Below are positions 1 to 6,942 of a stretch of DNA of 9,039 bases, piece after piece. The notes beneath the pieces were generated by a model. It was given only the letters and a program-made list of their open reading frames with translations. It did not search any database and had not been told where the DNA came from. Location: the NCBI GenBank assembly GCA_937907485.1, contig CALESR010000030.1:1-9039 (forward strand), written 5' to 3'. The stretch comes from an uncultured Paracoccaceae bacterium (GTDB lineage: Bacteria; Pseudomonadota; Alphaproteobacteria; Rhodobacterales; Rhodobacteraceae). Every line of letters starts with the position of its first letter. Position 1 is the first letter of the stretch. A program made the position numbers and the translations under genes.

Positions 1-675
1 GGGCAGGGATACCACGGCGCCTGGGTGCAGGAGGAATTCTGGCGCGCGGGGCTGAACACGCTGATCGTGACGGTCTCGGTGGTCTGCATCTCGCTGACCT
101 TCGGCACGCTGGGCGGCTATGCGCTGTCGCGCTCGCCCTACCGCTATGCGTTCTGGCTGCTGCTGCTGGCGCTGGTGTTTCGCGCCATGCCGCCGATCAC
201 GCTGGTGTCGGGGTATCTGCTGCCGTTCTTTGAATGGAACCTCTGGGGCCACCTGCCCACCACGATCATCGTTCTGGTGGCGATCAACCAGCCCTTCACG
301 CTGTGGATGCTGACCGCGTTTTTCCGCAACATTCCCAAGGATCTGGACGAAAGCGCCATGGTCGATGGCTGCTCGCGGTTCCAGGCGTTCCGGCATGTGA
401 TTATCCCGGTGATGTGGCCGGGCGTGATCACCACCGGGCTGTTCAGCTTCCTGCTGGCCTATAACGATTTCGCCGTCACCTCGATGCTGCTGTCCAGCGA
501 CAACCTGACCATGGTGCCAAAGCTGGAGAGCTTCCTCGGCACCACCCAGACGCGCGGCAACGTCATGTTCGCGGTCGCGTCGGTCGTGTCGATCACCGCT
601 CCGCTGTTCCTGCTGGTGTTGTTCTTCCAGCGCCAGATCGTCAGCGGCCTGACCGCTGGCGCCGTGAAAGGATAA
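1..675 (+). CDS. ABC transporter permease, MalG/CUT1 type (5' end missing)
   Basis: This is the inner-membrane permease subunit of a binding-protein-dependent sugar-type importer. The frame is open to the first base of the window, so the N-terminus is cut off; 224 codons are present, against roughly 270-300 in this family. A GTG at 25 lies inside the frame and is not taken as the start, because residues before it continue the coding pattern. Hydrophobic membrane segments lie at about bases 73-135, 145-220, 260-325, 420-475 and 565-630. The cytoplasmic EAA loop that docks on the ATPase is at about 349-414 (ESA, then Gly four residues after the Ala, then IIP). The C-terminus LTAGAVKG is typical of MalG-like subunits. 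The stop lies 5 bases before the ATPase start, so the two are co-transcribed. The solute-binding protein and second permease are presumably upstream. The substrate is not readable; sugars, polyols or glycerol phosphate derivatives are usual. Confidence 0.93.
   Translation, partial: GQGYHGAWVQEEFWRAGLNTLIVTVSVVCISLTFGTLGGYALSRSPYRYAFWLLLLALVFRAMPPITLVSGYLLPFFEWNLWGHLPTTIIVLVAINQPFTLWMLTAFFRNIPKDLDESAMVDGCSRFQAFRHVIIPVMWPGVITTGLFSFLLAYNDFAVTSMLLSSDNLTMVPKLESFLGTTQTRGNVMFAVASVVSITAPLFLLVLFFQRQIVSGLTAGAVKG
667..672 (+). promoter_or_regulatory. Shine-Dalgarno site of the ABC ATPase gene
   Basis: AAAGGA ends 8 bases before the ATG at 681 and lies within the last codons of the permease gene, which supports that ATG as the start. 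Confidence 0.6.
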
Positions 676-680
676 CCCCG

Positions 681-1739
681 ATGGCCGATATCCAGTTGCA
701 GAACCTGTCCAAGCGTTGGGGCACGTTCGTGGGCGTTCAGACGATGAACCTGCACATCGCGGATGGCGAGTTTCTGGTGCTGCTGGGCCCGTCGGGCTGT
801 GGCAAGACCACCACCATGCGGATGATCGCGGGCCTCGATGATGCCACCGAGGGCGATATCCTGATCGGCGGTCGCCGCGTCAACGATCTGGAGCCCAAGG
901 ACCGCGACATCGCGATGGTGTTCCAGTCCTATGGCCTGTATCCGACCATGTCGGTTTACGAAAACATCCGCTTTCCGCTGAAGGTGCGCGGCATCCCGCA
1001 GGCCGAACACCACGAGCGTGTGATGCGGGCGTCCGCCACCGTGGAACTGGACGATTTCCTGCAACGCAAGCCCGCCGCCCTGTCCGGTGGCCAGCGGCAG
1101 CGCGTCGCGCTGGCCCGCGCCATCGTGCGCAAGCCCAAGGTCTTTCTGATGGACGAGCCCTTGTCGAACCTCGACGCCAAGCTGCGCGTGTCGACCCGGG
1201 CGCAGATCAAGAACCTGCATCACGAACTGAAGACGACGACCATCTATGTGACACACGACCAGATCGAGGCGATGACCCTCGCCGACCGCGTGGTGGTGAT
1301 GAACAAGGGGGTCGTGCAGCAGGTGGGCACGCCGCTGGACATCTATGACCGCCCCGCCAACACCTTCGTTGCGGGTTTTATCGGATCGCCGGCGATGAAC
1401 CTGCTTGCGGGCCGCATGACCGGCGGCGTGTTCGAGGCCGAACACGCGCGCATCCCCGGCTTTGCCGGCGTCGCCGATGGCCCGGTCACGCTGGGGTTCC
1501 GGGCCGAGGACGCGCGCATCGCAGACGCGGGCGAGATCGCGGCGCCGGTTTATTCCACGGAACTGCTGGGCGATTCCTCGATGGCGACAGTTCAGGCGGG
1601 CGGGTCGCTGGTGGCGATCAAGGCCGCCAAGGATTTCGTGGCCACCATCGGCGCGCCCATCGCGGCGCTGGTGCCGGCCTCGATCTGCCACCTGTTCGAT
1701 GCCACCACCGGCGAGCGCCTCGGCGCCCCCATCGCCTGA
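681..1739 (+). CDS. ABC transporter ATP-binding protein, MalK/UgpC (CUT1) family
   Basis: This is the cytoplasmic ATPase that powers the importer whose permease precedes it. It has 352 residues, normal for the family. Visible motifs in order are Walker A GPSGCGKTT at 36-44, Q-loop Gln82, signature LSGGQ at 134-138 followed by RQRVALARA, Walker B VFLMDEP at 154-160 with catalytic Glu159, D-loop SNLDAKLR, and switch His192. After about residue 235 comes FIGSPAMN and then an OB-fold/TOBE-type regulatory region (about 240-352), the hallmark of MalK/UgpC-like subunits; GFRAEDARI corresponds to the TOBE strand often written GIRPE. In this family the C-terminal region can bind regulators or serve as a second dimer contact. 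It is followed by a 42-base gap before the dehydrogenase gene, with no terminator hairpin seen, so transcription probably continues. One such ATPase may serve several importers. Confidence 0.96.
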   Translation: MADIQLQNLSKRWGTFVGVQTMNLHIADGEFLVLLGPSGCGKTTTMRMIAGLDDATEGDILIGGRRVNDLEPKDRDIAMVFQSYGLYPTMSVYENIRFPLKVRGIPQAEHHERVMRASATVELDDFLQRKPAALSGGQRQRVALARAIVRKPKVFLMDEPLSNLDAKLRVSTRAQIKNLHHELKTTTIYVTHDQIEAMTLADRVVVMNKGVVQQVGTPLDIYDRPANTFVAGFIGSPAMNLLAGRMTGGVFEAEHARIPGFAGVADGPVTLGFRAEDARIADAGEIAAPVYSTELLGDSSMATVQAGGSLVAIKAAKDFVATIGAPIAALVPASICHLFDATTGERLGAPIA

Positions 1740-1781
1740 CGATCCGTCCTTCCCTGACAAGACCTTGAGCGAGTTGATCAA

Positions 1782-3092
1782 ATGCCTATCCAGTCCCTGA
1801 AATCCGGCAAACCCGAGACCGAACGCGCAGAAGATGACGCCAAGGTTCGCGCCAGTGTCGAAGGCATCCTCAAGGACATCGAATCCCGGGGCGACGCCGC
1901 CGTGCGCGATCTGGCGCAGAAATTCGACGGCTATGCGCCGCCCAGTTTCCGGCTGACCGCGTCCGAGATCGAGGCGGCGATGCAGAAGGTCAGCGCCCGC
2001 GACATGGAGGATATCCGCTTCGCCCAAGCGCAAATCCGCCGCTTTGCGCAGGCACAGCGCGCCAGCATGACCGATATCGAGGTCGAAACCCTGCCCGGCG
2101 TGATCCTGGGGCATCGCAACATCCCCGTAGAATCCGTCGGTTGTTATGTTCCCGGCGGCAAGTTTCCGATGGTTGCCAGTGCGCATATGTCGGTGCTGAC
2201 GGCCAGCGTGGCGGGCGTGCCGCGCATCGTGGCCAGCGCCCCGCCGGTCAAGGGCGAACCGCATCCGGCCATCGTGGCCGCGATGCATCTGGGCGGCGCG
2301 CATGAAATTTATGTGCTGGGCGGGATTCAGGCCGTGGGCGCGATGGCGCTGGGGACTGAAACGATCGAACCCGTCCACATGCTGGTCGGCCCCGGCAACG
2401 CCTTTGTGGCCGAGGCCAAGCGCCAGTTGTTCGGCCGCGTGGGGATCGACCTGTTCGCCGGCCCCACGGAAACCATGGTCATCGCCGACGACACCGTGGA
2501 CGCCGAACTGGTGGCGACCGATCTGCTGGGGCAGGCGGAACACGGCTATAACTCGCCCGCCTGCCTGATCACGAACAGCCGCAAGCTGGCCGAGGGCACG
2601 CTGGCCGAGGTTGACCGCCTGCTGACCCTCCTGCCCACGCGCGACACCGCCGCCGTCTCGTGGCGCGATTACGGCGATGTCATCCTGTGCGATACGCATG
2701 AGGAAATGCTGGGCGTCGCCAATTACATGGCTTACGAGCATGTGCAGGTGATGACCGACCGCGACGACTGGTATCTGGACAAGATGCGCAGCTACGGCGC
2801 GCTGTTCCTGGGGCCACGCACGAATGTGGCGAATGGCGACAAGGTGATCGGCACCAACCACACCCTGCCGACGCGCAAGGCCGGGCGCTATACCGGGGGC
2901 CTCTGGGTCGGCAAGTTCCTGAAAACTCACAGTTATCAGCGGGTCGTGACAGATGAGGCGGCGGCGATGATCGGCGCCTATGGCTCGCGGCTGTGCATGC
3001 TGGAGGGGTTCGTGGGCCATGCCGAGCAATGCAACATCCGGGTCCGCCGTTACGGTGGGCGCAATGTGCCCTATGGGGCCGCTGCGGAGTAG
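1782..3092 (+). CDS. Histidinol-dehydrogenase-family zinc/NAD-dependent alcohol dehydrogenase (HpsN-like, catabolic)
   Basis: The 436-residue protein has the HisD fold; the family oxidises a primary alcohol through the aldehyde to the acid using two NAD+. By alignment to E. coli HisD, the zinc ligands are present: Gln251 and His254 (GQAEHG), Asp353 and His413. The catalytic and substrate residues Glu319-His320 (YEHVQV), His360 (GTNHTLPT) and Glu408 are also present. NAD contacts would include Tyr122 in YVPGG. The substrate-pocket Ser of HisD (Ser237) is Thr229 here (GPTE). The gene sits between an ABC importer and oxidoreductase/SnoaL genes, with no other his gene nearby. I therefore infer a catabolic paralogue, such as the dihydroxypropanesulfonate dehydrogenase HpsN or an uncharacterised relative, rather than histidine synthesis. 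The start ATG has only a weak upstream purine run (GAGCGAG, 1767-1773). True HisD remains possible but unlikely. Confidence 0.85.
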   Translation: MPIQSLKSGKPETERAEDDAKVRASVEGILKDIESRGDAAVRDLAQKFDGYAPPSFRLTASEIEAAMQKVSARDMEDIRFAQAQIRRFAQAQRASMTDIEVETLPGVILGHRNIPVESVGCYVPGGKFPMVASAHMSVLTASVAGVPRIVASAPPVKGEPHPAIVAAMHLGGAHEIYVLGGIQAVGAMALGTETIEPVHMLVGPGNAFVAEAKRQLFGRVGIDLFAGPTETMVIADDTVDAELVATDLLGQAEHGYNSPACLITNSRKLAEGTLAEVDRLLTLLPTRDTAAVSWRDYGDVILCDTHEEMLGVANYMAYEHVQVMTDRDDWYLDKMRSYGALFLGPRTNVANGDKVIGTNHTLPTRKAGRYTGGLWVGKFLKTHSYQRVVTDEAAAMIGAYGSRLCMLEGFVGHAEQCNIRVRRYGGRNVPYGAAAE

Positions 3093-3123
3093 CGTCGCAA
3101 GGTGAGTATTTGGGGCAAGATGA
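3093..3123 (+). other. Short AT-richer spacer between dehydrogenase and SnoaL-like genes
   Basis: This 31-base spacer contains AAGGTGAG, then a TATTTGGGG run, then CAAGATGA just before the ATG at 3124. It is less GC-rich than its surroundings and has no stem long enough to be an intrinsic terminator. It presumably supplies the ribosome site for the next gene: the GGGG run at 3112-3115 ends 8 bases before the start, and AAGGTGAG is rather far at 17 bases. No promoter boxes are convincing. Confidence 0.35.
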
Positions 3124-4164
3124 ATGGGCAAGTCGCACGAATTGAAAGCGCTGATCGCCCCGTTCCGCAAGGCGGTGGAAACGGCCACGGTTGAGGGGCT
3201 GGGCGCGGCGCTGGGGGTAGTGATGGCGCCCGGCGCACGGGTGCGGATGGGCCATCCGTTCGGCGATCTGGAGGGGCCGGGGGCGCTGGTGGGCACCTGT
3301 TACGCGCCGCTTCTGGTGGCGATGCCGGATCTGGAACGACGCGAGATGATCCTGCTGGCCGGCACCTCGCCCGAGGGGGAGGATTGGATCGGCTGCATGG
3401 GCAATTACGCAGGCACCTTCGCGGCGCCGTTTCTGGATATCCCGCCGACCGGGCATCTGGCGCATATGCGCTATCACGAGTTCTTTCGGGTCGAGGGCGG
3501 CCGCATCGTCGAGATGCAGGCAATCTGGGATCTCCCCGAGCTGATGATGCAAGCCCGCGCCTGGCCGATGGGGCCGCAGCTCGGCGCTTTCCACATGACC
3601 CCCGGGCCGATGACGCAGGACGGGCTGGTGGCCACGGGCAACGGCGCGGCCACCATGGCGCATGTGCTGGCGATGCTGACTGACCTGTGCCGCCACCCGG
3701 CGGACCCCGACCCCGCCGTGATGCGGCTGGGCGATTACTGGCACCCGCGCTTCAACTGGTATGGCCCCGCCGGCATCGGCACCGGGCGCGGCATCGCCGG
3801 GTTCCGGCACTGGCATCAGATCCCGTTTCTGCGGGCGATGCCCGACCGGGGGCTGGATACTGGGGGGTTGCACAGCCACTGGATCGCCGAGGGGGACTAC
3901 ACCTGCGAGACCGGCTGGCCCAACATGCGGCTGACGATCACGAACGACGGCTGGCTGGGCATTGCCCCCGCCGGTCAGCGCATCACCCTGAGGTCGCTCG
4001 ATTTCTGGCGGAGGGAGGGCGGGCTGATCCGCGAAAACTGGGTGCTGGTCGATCTGTTGGACATGTGGGCGCAAATCGGTGTCGATGTGCTGGGGCGGAT
4101 GCGGGAATTCAACAAGGCGCGCAACATGGGCCCCGTGTTGGTGCCCGACGGGATGCACCCATGA
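3124..4164 (+). CDS. Two-domain SnoaL/NTF2-like protein (ester-cyclase/polyketide-cyclase-like superfamily), copy 1
   Basis: The 346-residue soluble protein appears to be two NTF2-like (SnoaL-type) cone domains in tandem, about residues 8-145 and 175-330. Domain 1 ends with the usual strand pattern FFRVEGGRIVEMQAIWDLP (121-139). Domain 2 shows WHPRFNWYGPAGIG (206-219), GFRHWHQIPFLRAMPDR (226-242), and a closing REGGLIRENWVLVDLLDMW (297-315), all typical of SnoaL-like proteins. Such folds catalyse aldol cyclisation, dehydration, isomerisation or hydrolysis, or merely bind ligands, so the reaction cannot be named. Candidate acid/base residues in the pockets are His229, His231, Asp241 and Asp310. 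No signal peptide is present, so it is cytoplasmic. The start ATG 3124 is chosen because the ATG at 3120 is in another frame. The stop overlaps the SDR start by 4 bases. A similar two-domain protein is encoded four genes' reach downstream, from 5938. Confidence 0.78.
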   Translation: MGKSHELKALIAPFRKAVETATVEGLGAALGVVMAPGARVRMGHPFGDLEGPGALVGTCYAPLLVAMPDLERREMILLAGTSPEGEDWIGCMGNYAGTFAAPFLDIPPTGHLAHMRYHEFFRVEGGRIVEMQAIWDLPELMMQARAWPMGPQLGAFHMTPGPMTQDGLVATGNGAATMAHVLAMLTDLCRHPADPDPAVMRLGDYWHPRFNWYGPAGIGTGRGIAGFRHWHQIPFLRAMPDRGLDTGGLHSHWIAEGDYTCETGWPNMRLTITNDGWLGIAPAGQRITLRSLDFWRREGGLIRENWVLVDLLDMWAQIGVDVLGRMREFNKARNMGPVLVPDGMHP

Positions 4165-4925
4165 CCCTGCCCAGAACCCCTTCCTTCCGCCTTGATGGCC
4201 AGCGTGCGCTGGTGACGGGGGCGTCGTCGGGCATTGGCCTGGCCTGTGCTGCCGCGCTGGCGCAGGCGGGGGCCGAGGTGACTCTGGTCGCGCGCGGCGC
4301 CGAGGAGTTGGCGCGGGTGGTCGCGGACTTTGCCGCCGAGGGGCTGAACGCCCACGCCCTGCCCCTCGACATCAGCGACATCGCCGCGACCGATGCGGCG
4401 GTGGGGGCGCATGGCCCCTTTGATGTGCTGGTCAACTCGGCCGGCCTGGCGCGGCATTCGCCTGCCATCGCCACCACGCCCGAGGATTACGACGCGGTCA
4501 CCAACCTGAACGTGCGCGCCGCCTATTTCCTGACGCGCGCCGTGGCCAAGGGCCTGATCGCGGCGGGAAAACCCGGCAGCCTGATCAACATCAGCAGCCA
4601 GATGGGCCATGTCGGCGGGCCGGACCGCGCGGTTTACTGCGCCACCAAGCACGCGCTGGAGGGGATGACCAAGTCGATGGCCATCGAATGGGGCCCGCAC
4701 GGCATCCGGGTGAACACGCTGTGCCCCACCTTCATCCGCACGCCTCTGGGCGAGCAGACGTTGTCGATCCCCGAACGCCGGGCGTGGATTCTGTCGAAGA
4801 TCAAGCTGGGCCGCGTAGGCGAGGTGCAAGACCTGATGGGGCCGGTGGTGTTCCTGGCCTCGGACGCGTCGGCGCTGATGACCGGCACCAGCCTGCTGAT
4901 CGACGGGGGGTGGACCGCAGAATGA
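4161..4925 (+). CDS. Short-chain dehydrogenase/reductase (classical SDR)
   Basis: The 254-residue Rossmann oxidoreductase would interconvert a secondary alcohol and a ketone with NAD(P). Motifs seen are TGASSGIG (19-26, cofactor), NSAG (92-95), Asn117 in NLNV, Ser146, and YCATK with Tyr159 and Lys163, giving a complete Asn-Ser-Tyr-Lys tetrad. Arg45 after the second strand (LVAR) leans towards NADP(H), while the family also includes NAD users with this pattern. The C-terminal GTSLLIDGGW (242-251) is the usual SDR ending, as in gluconate 5-dehydrogenase, 3-oxoacyl-ACP reductase-like and 2-deoxygluconate dehydrogenase-like members. The start is the ATG in the ATGA overlap with the preceding gene, with GGGA (4150-4153) 7 bases before it. 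The frame is open further upstream, but SDRs begin about here. Context suggests it acts on the same substrate series as the HisD-like enzyme; the substrate is unknown. Confidence 0.92.
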   Translation: MTLPRTPSFRLDGQRALVTGASSGIGLACAAALAQAGAEVTLVARGAEELARVVADFAAEGLNAHALPLDISDIAATDAAVGAHGPFDVLVNSAGLARHSPAIATTPEDYDAVTNLNVRAAYFLTRAVAKGLIAAGKPGSLINISSQMGHVGGPDRAVYCATKHALEGMTKSMAIEWGPHGIRVNTLCPTFIRTPLGEQTLSIPERRAWILSKIKLGRVGEVQDLMGPVVFLASDASALMTGTSLLIDGGWTAE

Positions 4926-5941
4926 GCGATCAACCCCTCAAGGTGACCGCAACGGATGTGGCGCGGCTGGCCGGGGTCAGCCAGTCGGCGGTCAGCCGGG
5001 TTTTCACACCGGGCGCCTCGGCCTCGAAAGCCACGGTCGCCAAGGTCCGCGCCGCCGCCGAGCAACTGGGATACCGCCCGGACCCTCTGGCCCGCGCGAT
5101 GATCACCGGGCGCACGCGGATCATCGGGCTGATCGTGGCCTATCTGGACAACCAGTTCTATCCCCTGGCGCTGGAGCGGCTGTCGAAGGGGTTTCAGGAT
5201 CAGGGCTATCACATCCTGCTGTTCTTGATCGGCAATGACCCCGATCGCGTGGAAACCGTGGTGCGCGAGTTGATGGATTACCGCGTGGACGGGATCGTGA
5301 CGGCCTCGGTGGGCCTGTCGAACGCCGTGGTGGCGCGGTGCGAGGCGGCGGGCATCCCGGTGGTGATGTTCAACCGCGGGCAGGATGATGAACGCCTGAC
5401 CGAAGTCACCTCGGACAACATCGCCGGCGGGCGGGCGGCGGCGCAGGTTCTGGTGGCGGGCGGGCATCGGCGGATCGCGCATATCGCTGGCTGGCAGGGC
5501 AGTTCCACCGGGCGCGACCGCACGCAGGGTTTCGTGCAGGGGCTGGCCGAGGCGGGGCTGGCGCCGGTGGTGATCGAGGACGGGCTTTACAGCCAGGACA
5601 CCGCCGCCGCTCTGACACGCCGGATATTTGCCGCGCCCGAACGCCCCAATGCGGTGTTTGTCGGCAATGATCACATGGCCTTTGCGGTGATGGACGTGCT
5701 GCGCTTCGAGTTGGGCCTGTCGGTGCCCGACGATGTGTCGGTCGTGGGGTATGACGACGTGCCCATCGCCGCCTGGCCGGCCTATGACCTGACGACCATC
5801 CGTCAGCCAGTCAACCGCATGGCCGAAGCGACCGTCGAAGCGATGCTGGCCCGCATCGAAGGCGACAGCGCACCACGCCACATCCGCATCGAAGGGCCGC
5901 TGATCCGGCGCGGCTCGGTCAGGGAAAGGACAGCACAGTGA
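4922..5941 (+). CDS. LacI/GalR-family transcriptional regulator
   Basis: This 339-residue DNA-binding repressor probably controls the operon it sits in. The N-terminal helix-turn-helix is at about residues 8-28 (TATDVARLAGVSQSAVSRVF), followed by the linker YRPDPLARAM at 51-60. The position normally held by the minor-groove Leu lever is Met60 here. The C-terminal ligand domain resembles periplasmic binding proteins: IIGLIVAYLDNQFYPLALE (67-85), the effector-side NRGQDD (151-156) and SDNIAGG (164-170), FVGNDHMAFAVMD (246-258), and VPDDVSVVGYDDVPIAAW (268-285), standard for the family. Asp250 and nearby residues would contact a sugar-like effector. The start is the ATG in the ATGA overlap with the SDR; the G-rich run at 4905-4913 could serve as the ribosome site. 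Open frame further upstream is judged SDR-shadow, because the HTH begins at the usual distance from this ATG. The location inside the operon implies autoregulation; its operator is probably upstream of the window. Confidence 0.94.
   Translation: MSDQPLKVTATDVARLAGVSQSAVSRVFTPGASASKATVAKVRAAAEQLGYRPDPLARAMITGRTRIIGLIVAYLDNQFYPLALERLSKGFQDQGYHILLFLIGNDPDRVETVVRELMDYRVDGIVTASVGLSNAVVARCEAAGIPVVMFNRGQDDERLTEVTSDNIAGGRAAAQVLVAGGHRRIAHIAGWQGSSTGRDRTQGFVQGLAEAGLAPVVIEDGLYSQDTAAALTRRIFAAPERPNAVFVGNDHMAFAVMDVLRFELGLSVPDDVSVVGYDDVPIAAWPAYDLTTIRQPVNRMAEATVEAMLARIEGDSAPRHIRIEGPLIRRGSVRERTAQ
5921..5930 (+). promoter_or_regulatory. Strong Shine-Dalgarno site deciding a GTG start
   Basis: AGGGAAAGGA ends 7 bases before the GTG at 5938 and lies in the last codons of the LacI gene. 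It supports the non-ATG start of the second SnoaL-like gene, which overlaps the LacI stop as GTGA. Confidence 0.65.
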
Positions 5942-6942
5942 AGGGCTTTTCGAACAGGTGGTCGGATTTTCCCGATTACATTCTGGGGATTACCCGTGAC
6001 ATCTGGGAGGGCCGCGATCTGGCCGGCCTGCACCATTGGTATGACGCGCAGATTCCGGTGCGCACGCCGATGGGGGTGGGGATCGGCAATGGCCAGGTCA
6101 TCGCCTCGACCCTGGCCACGCTGCACGAATTCCCGGACCGGCAGTTGCTGGGTGAGGATGTGATCTGGTCGGGCGACCCTGAAACGCATCTTCTGTCCTC
6201 GCACCGGATCCTGTCCACCGGCACCCATGCCGGCGACGGCTGGTTCGGGCGCGCCACCGGGAGGCGGTTTGCAGTGCGGGTCATCGCCGATTGCGCCGCA
6301 CGGGGCGATGCGATCGATGACGAATGGCTGGTGCGCGACAATGGCGGCATCGTTCGGCAACTGGGCGGTGATCCGCGCAGCTTTGCCCGTGACCTGATCG
6401 CACGCGAGGGTGGGGCCGAAAAGGCCAAACGCCCCTTCACGTCCGAGGCCGATGTGCCCGGCCCCTACACCGGCACCGGCAACGACAATCCCTATGGCGC
6501 GCGCTATGCCGCCACGCTGGGCCGCATCCTGGAGGGCGATCTTGCGCATGCGCTGGCCGAGTATGACCGCGCCGCGCTGGCCGATCATGCCGGCGCGCGG
6601 CATCTGATCGGCGCGCAAGCGATTTGCGACAGTTGGCTGTCGCTGCGCGCGGCGTTTCCGTCCGCGCGGTTCACGATCCACCACCAGATCGGGATGGAGG
6701 GCGGGCTGATGCCGCCCCGCGCCGCGCTGCGCTGGTCGCTGGACGGGGTGCATGACGGCTGGGGCGCCTTTGGCCCACCCACCGGCGCGCGCGTTCACAT
6801 CATGGGCATGGCCCATGCCGAATACGGCCCCTTCGGGCCGAACGGCCCGCGCGAACAGGGTGGCCTGCGCCGCGAATGCGCGCTCTGGGATGAAATCGCG
6901 ATCTGGAAACAGATCCTTCTGCACACAGGGGAAACCGAATGA
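5938..6942 (+). CDS. Two-domain SnoaL/NTF2-like protein, copy 2
   Basis: This 334-residue cytoplasmic protein uses a GTG start. It reads as two NTF2-like domains, about residues 15-160 and 185-330. Domain 1 begins with DIWEGRDLAGLHHWYDAQIPVRTP (21-44, a helix then strand) and continues with FPDRQLLGEDVIW (65-77), SSHRILSTGTH (87-97) and DEWLVRDNGGIVRQLGGDPRSFARDL (128-153). This is the SnoaL-like pattern of a buried polar pocket closed by a substrate-facing His/Asp set. Domain 2 has a similar helix start (ILEGDLAHALAEYDRAA, 197-213), a long central strand region and RECALWDEIAIWKQIL (312-327) at the end. It is only distantly similar to copy 1, so the two probably do different steps. Reaction unknown: candidates are dehydration, isomerisation, lactone or ester chemistry, or ligand binding. 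It overlaps the cupin gene by ATGA. Confidence 0.75.
   Translation: MKGFSNRWSDFPDYILGITRDIWEGRDLAGLHHWYDAQIPVRTPMGVGIGNGQVIASTLATLHEFPDRQLLGEDVIWSGDPETHLLSSHRILSTGTHAGDGWFGRATGRRFAVRVIADCAARGDAIDDEWLVRDNGGIVRQLGGDPRSFARDLIAREGGAEKAKRPFTSEADVPGPYTGTGNDNPYGARYAATLGRILEGDLAHALAEYDRAALADHAGARHLIGAQAICDSWLSLRAAFPSARFTIHHQIGMEGGLMPPRAALRWSLDGVHDGWGAFGPPTGARVHIMGMAHAEYGPFGPNGPREQGGLRRECALWDEIAIWKQILLHTGETE
6927..6932 (+). promoter_or_regulatory. Shine-Dalgarno site of the cupin gene
   Basis: AGGGGA ends 6 bases before the ATG at 6939, inside the end of the SnoaL-like copy 2 gene, and supports the start in the ATGA overlap. Confidence 0.6.

Noticed and set aside
25..27. GTG at 25 as the permease start
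   Set aside because: The frame is open to the window edge and the family needs about 50-75 more N-terminal residues, so the gene is simply cut.
1774..1781. Palindrome TTGATCAA directly before the dehydrogenase start, considered as an operator
   Set aside because: Only 8 bases, symmetry does not extend outward, no CG centre as usual for LacI sites, and no promoter boxes nearby.
1740..1781. Internal promoter in the 42-base gap after the ATPase gene
   Set aside because: A TTGAGC at 1765 has no matching -10 box at proper distance, and the gap is too short to separate two transcription units convincingly.
459..3296. Very long open antisense frame (945 codons), with others of 284-492 codons at 2680-4158, 3975-4829, 4634-5881, 5803-6924 and 6795-7817
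   Set aside because: They are mirror frames of strongly GC3-biased genes; the translations are rich in His, Arg, Gly and Gln without any recognisable domain, and they cross several real gene boundaries.
3687..4160. Extension of the SDR to an upstream start at 3687
   Set aside because: It would lie entirely in another frame of the SnoaL-like gene, its translation is Arg/Ala-rich shadow, and the SDR fold begins normally from the ATG at 4161.
6803..6840. Two adjacent short hairpins (6803-6817 and 6825-6840) as a terminator or attenuator
   Set aside because: They lie inside the coding region of SnoaL-like copy 2, have 6-base stems and no T-run, and are expected by chance in such GC-rich DNA.
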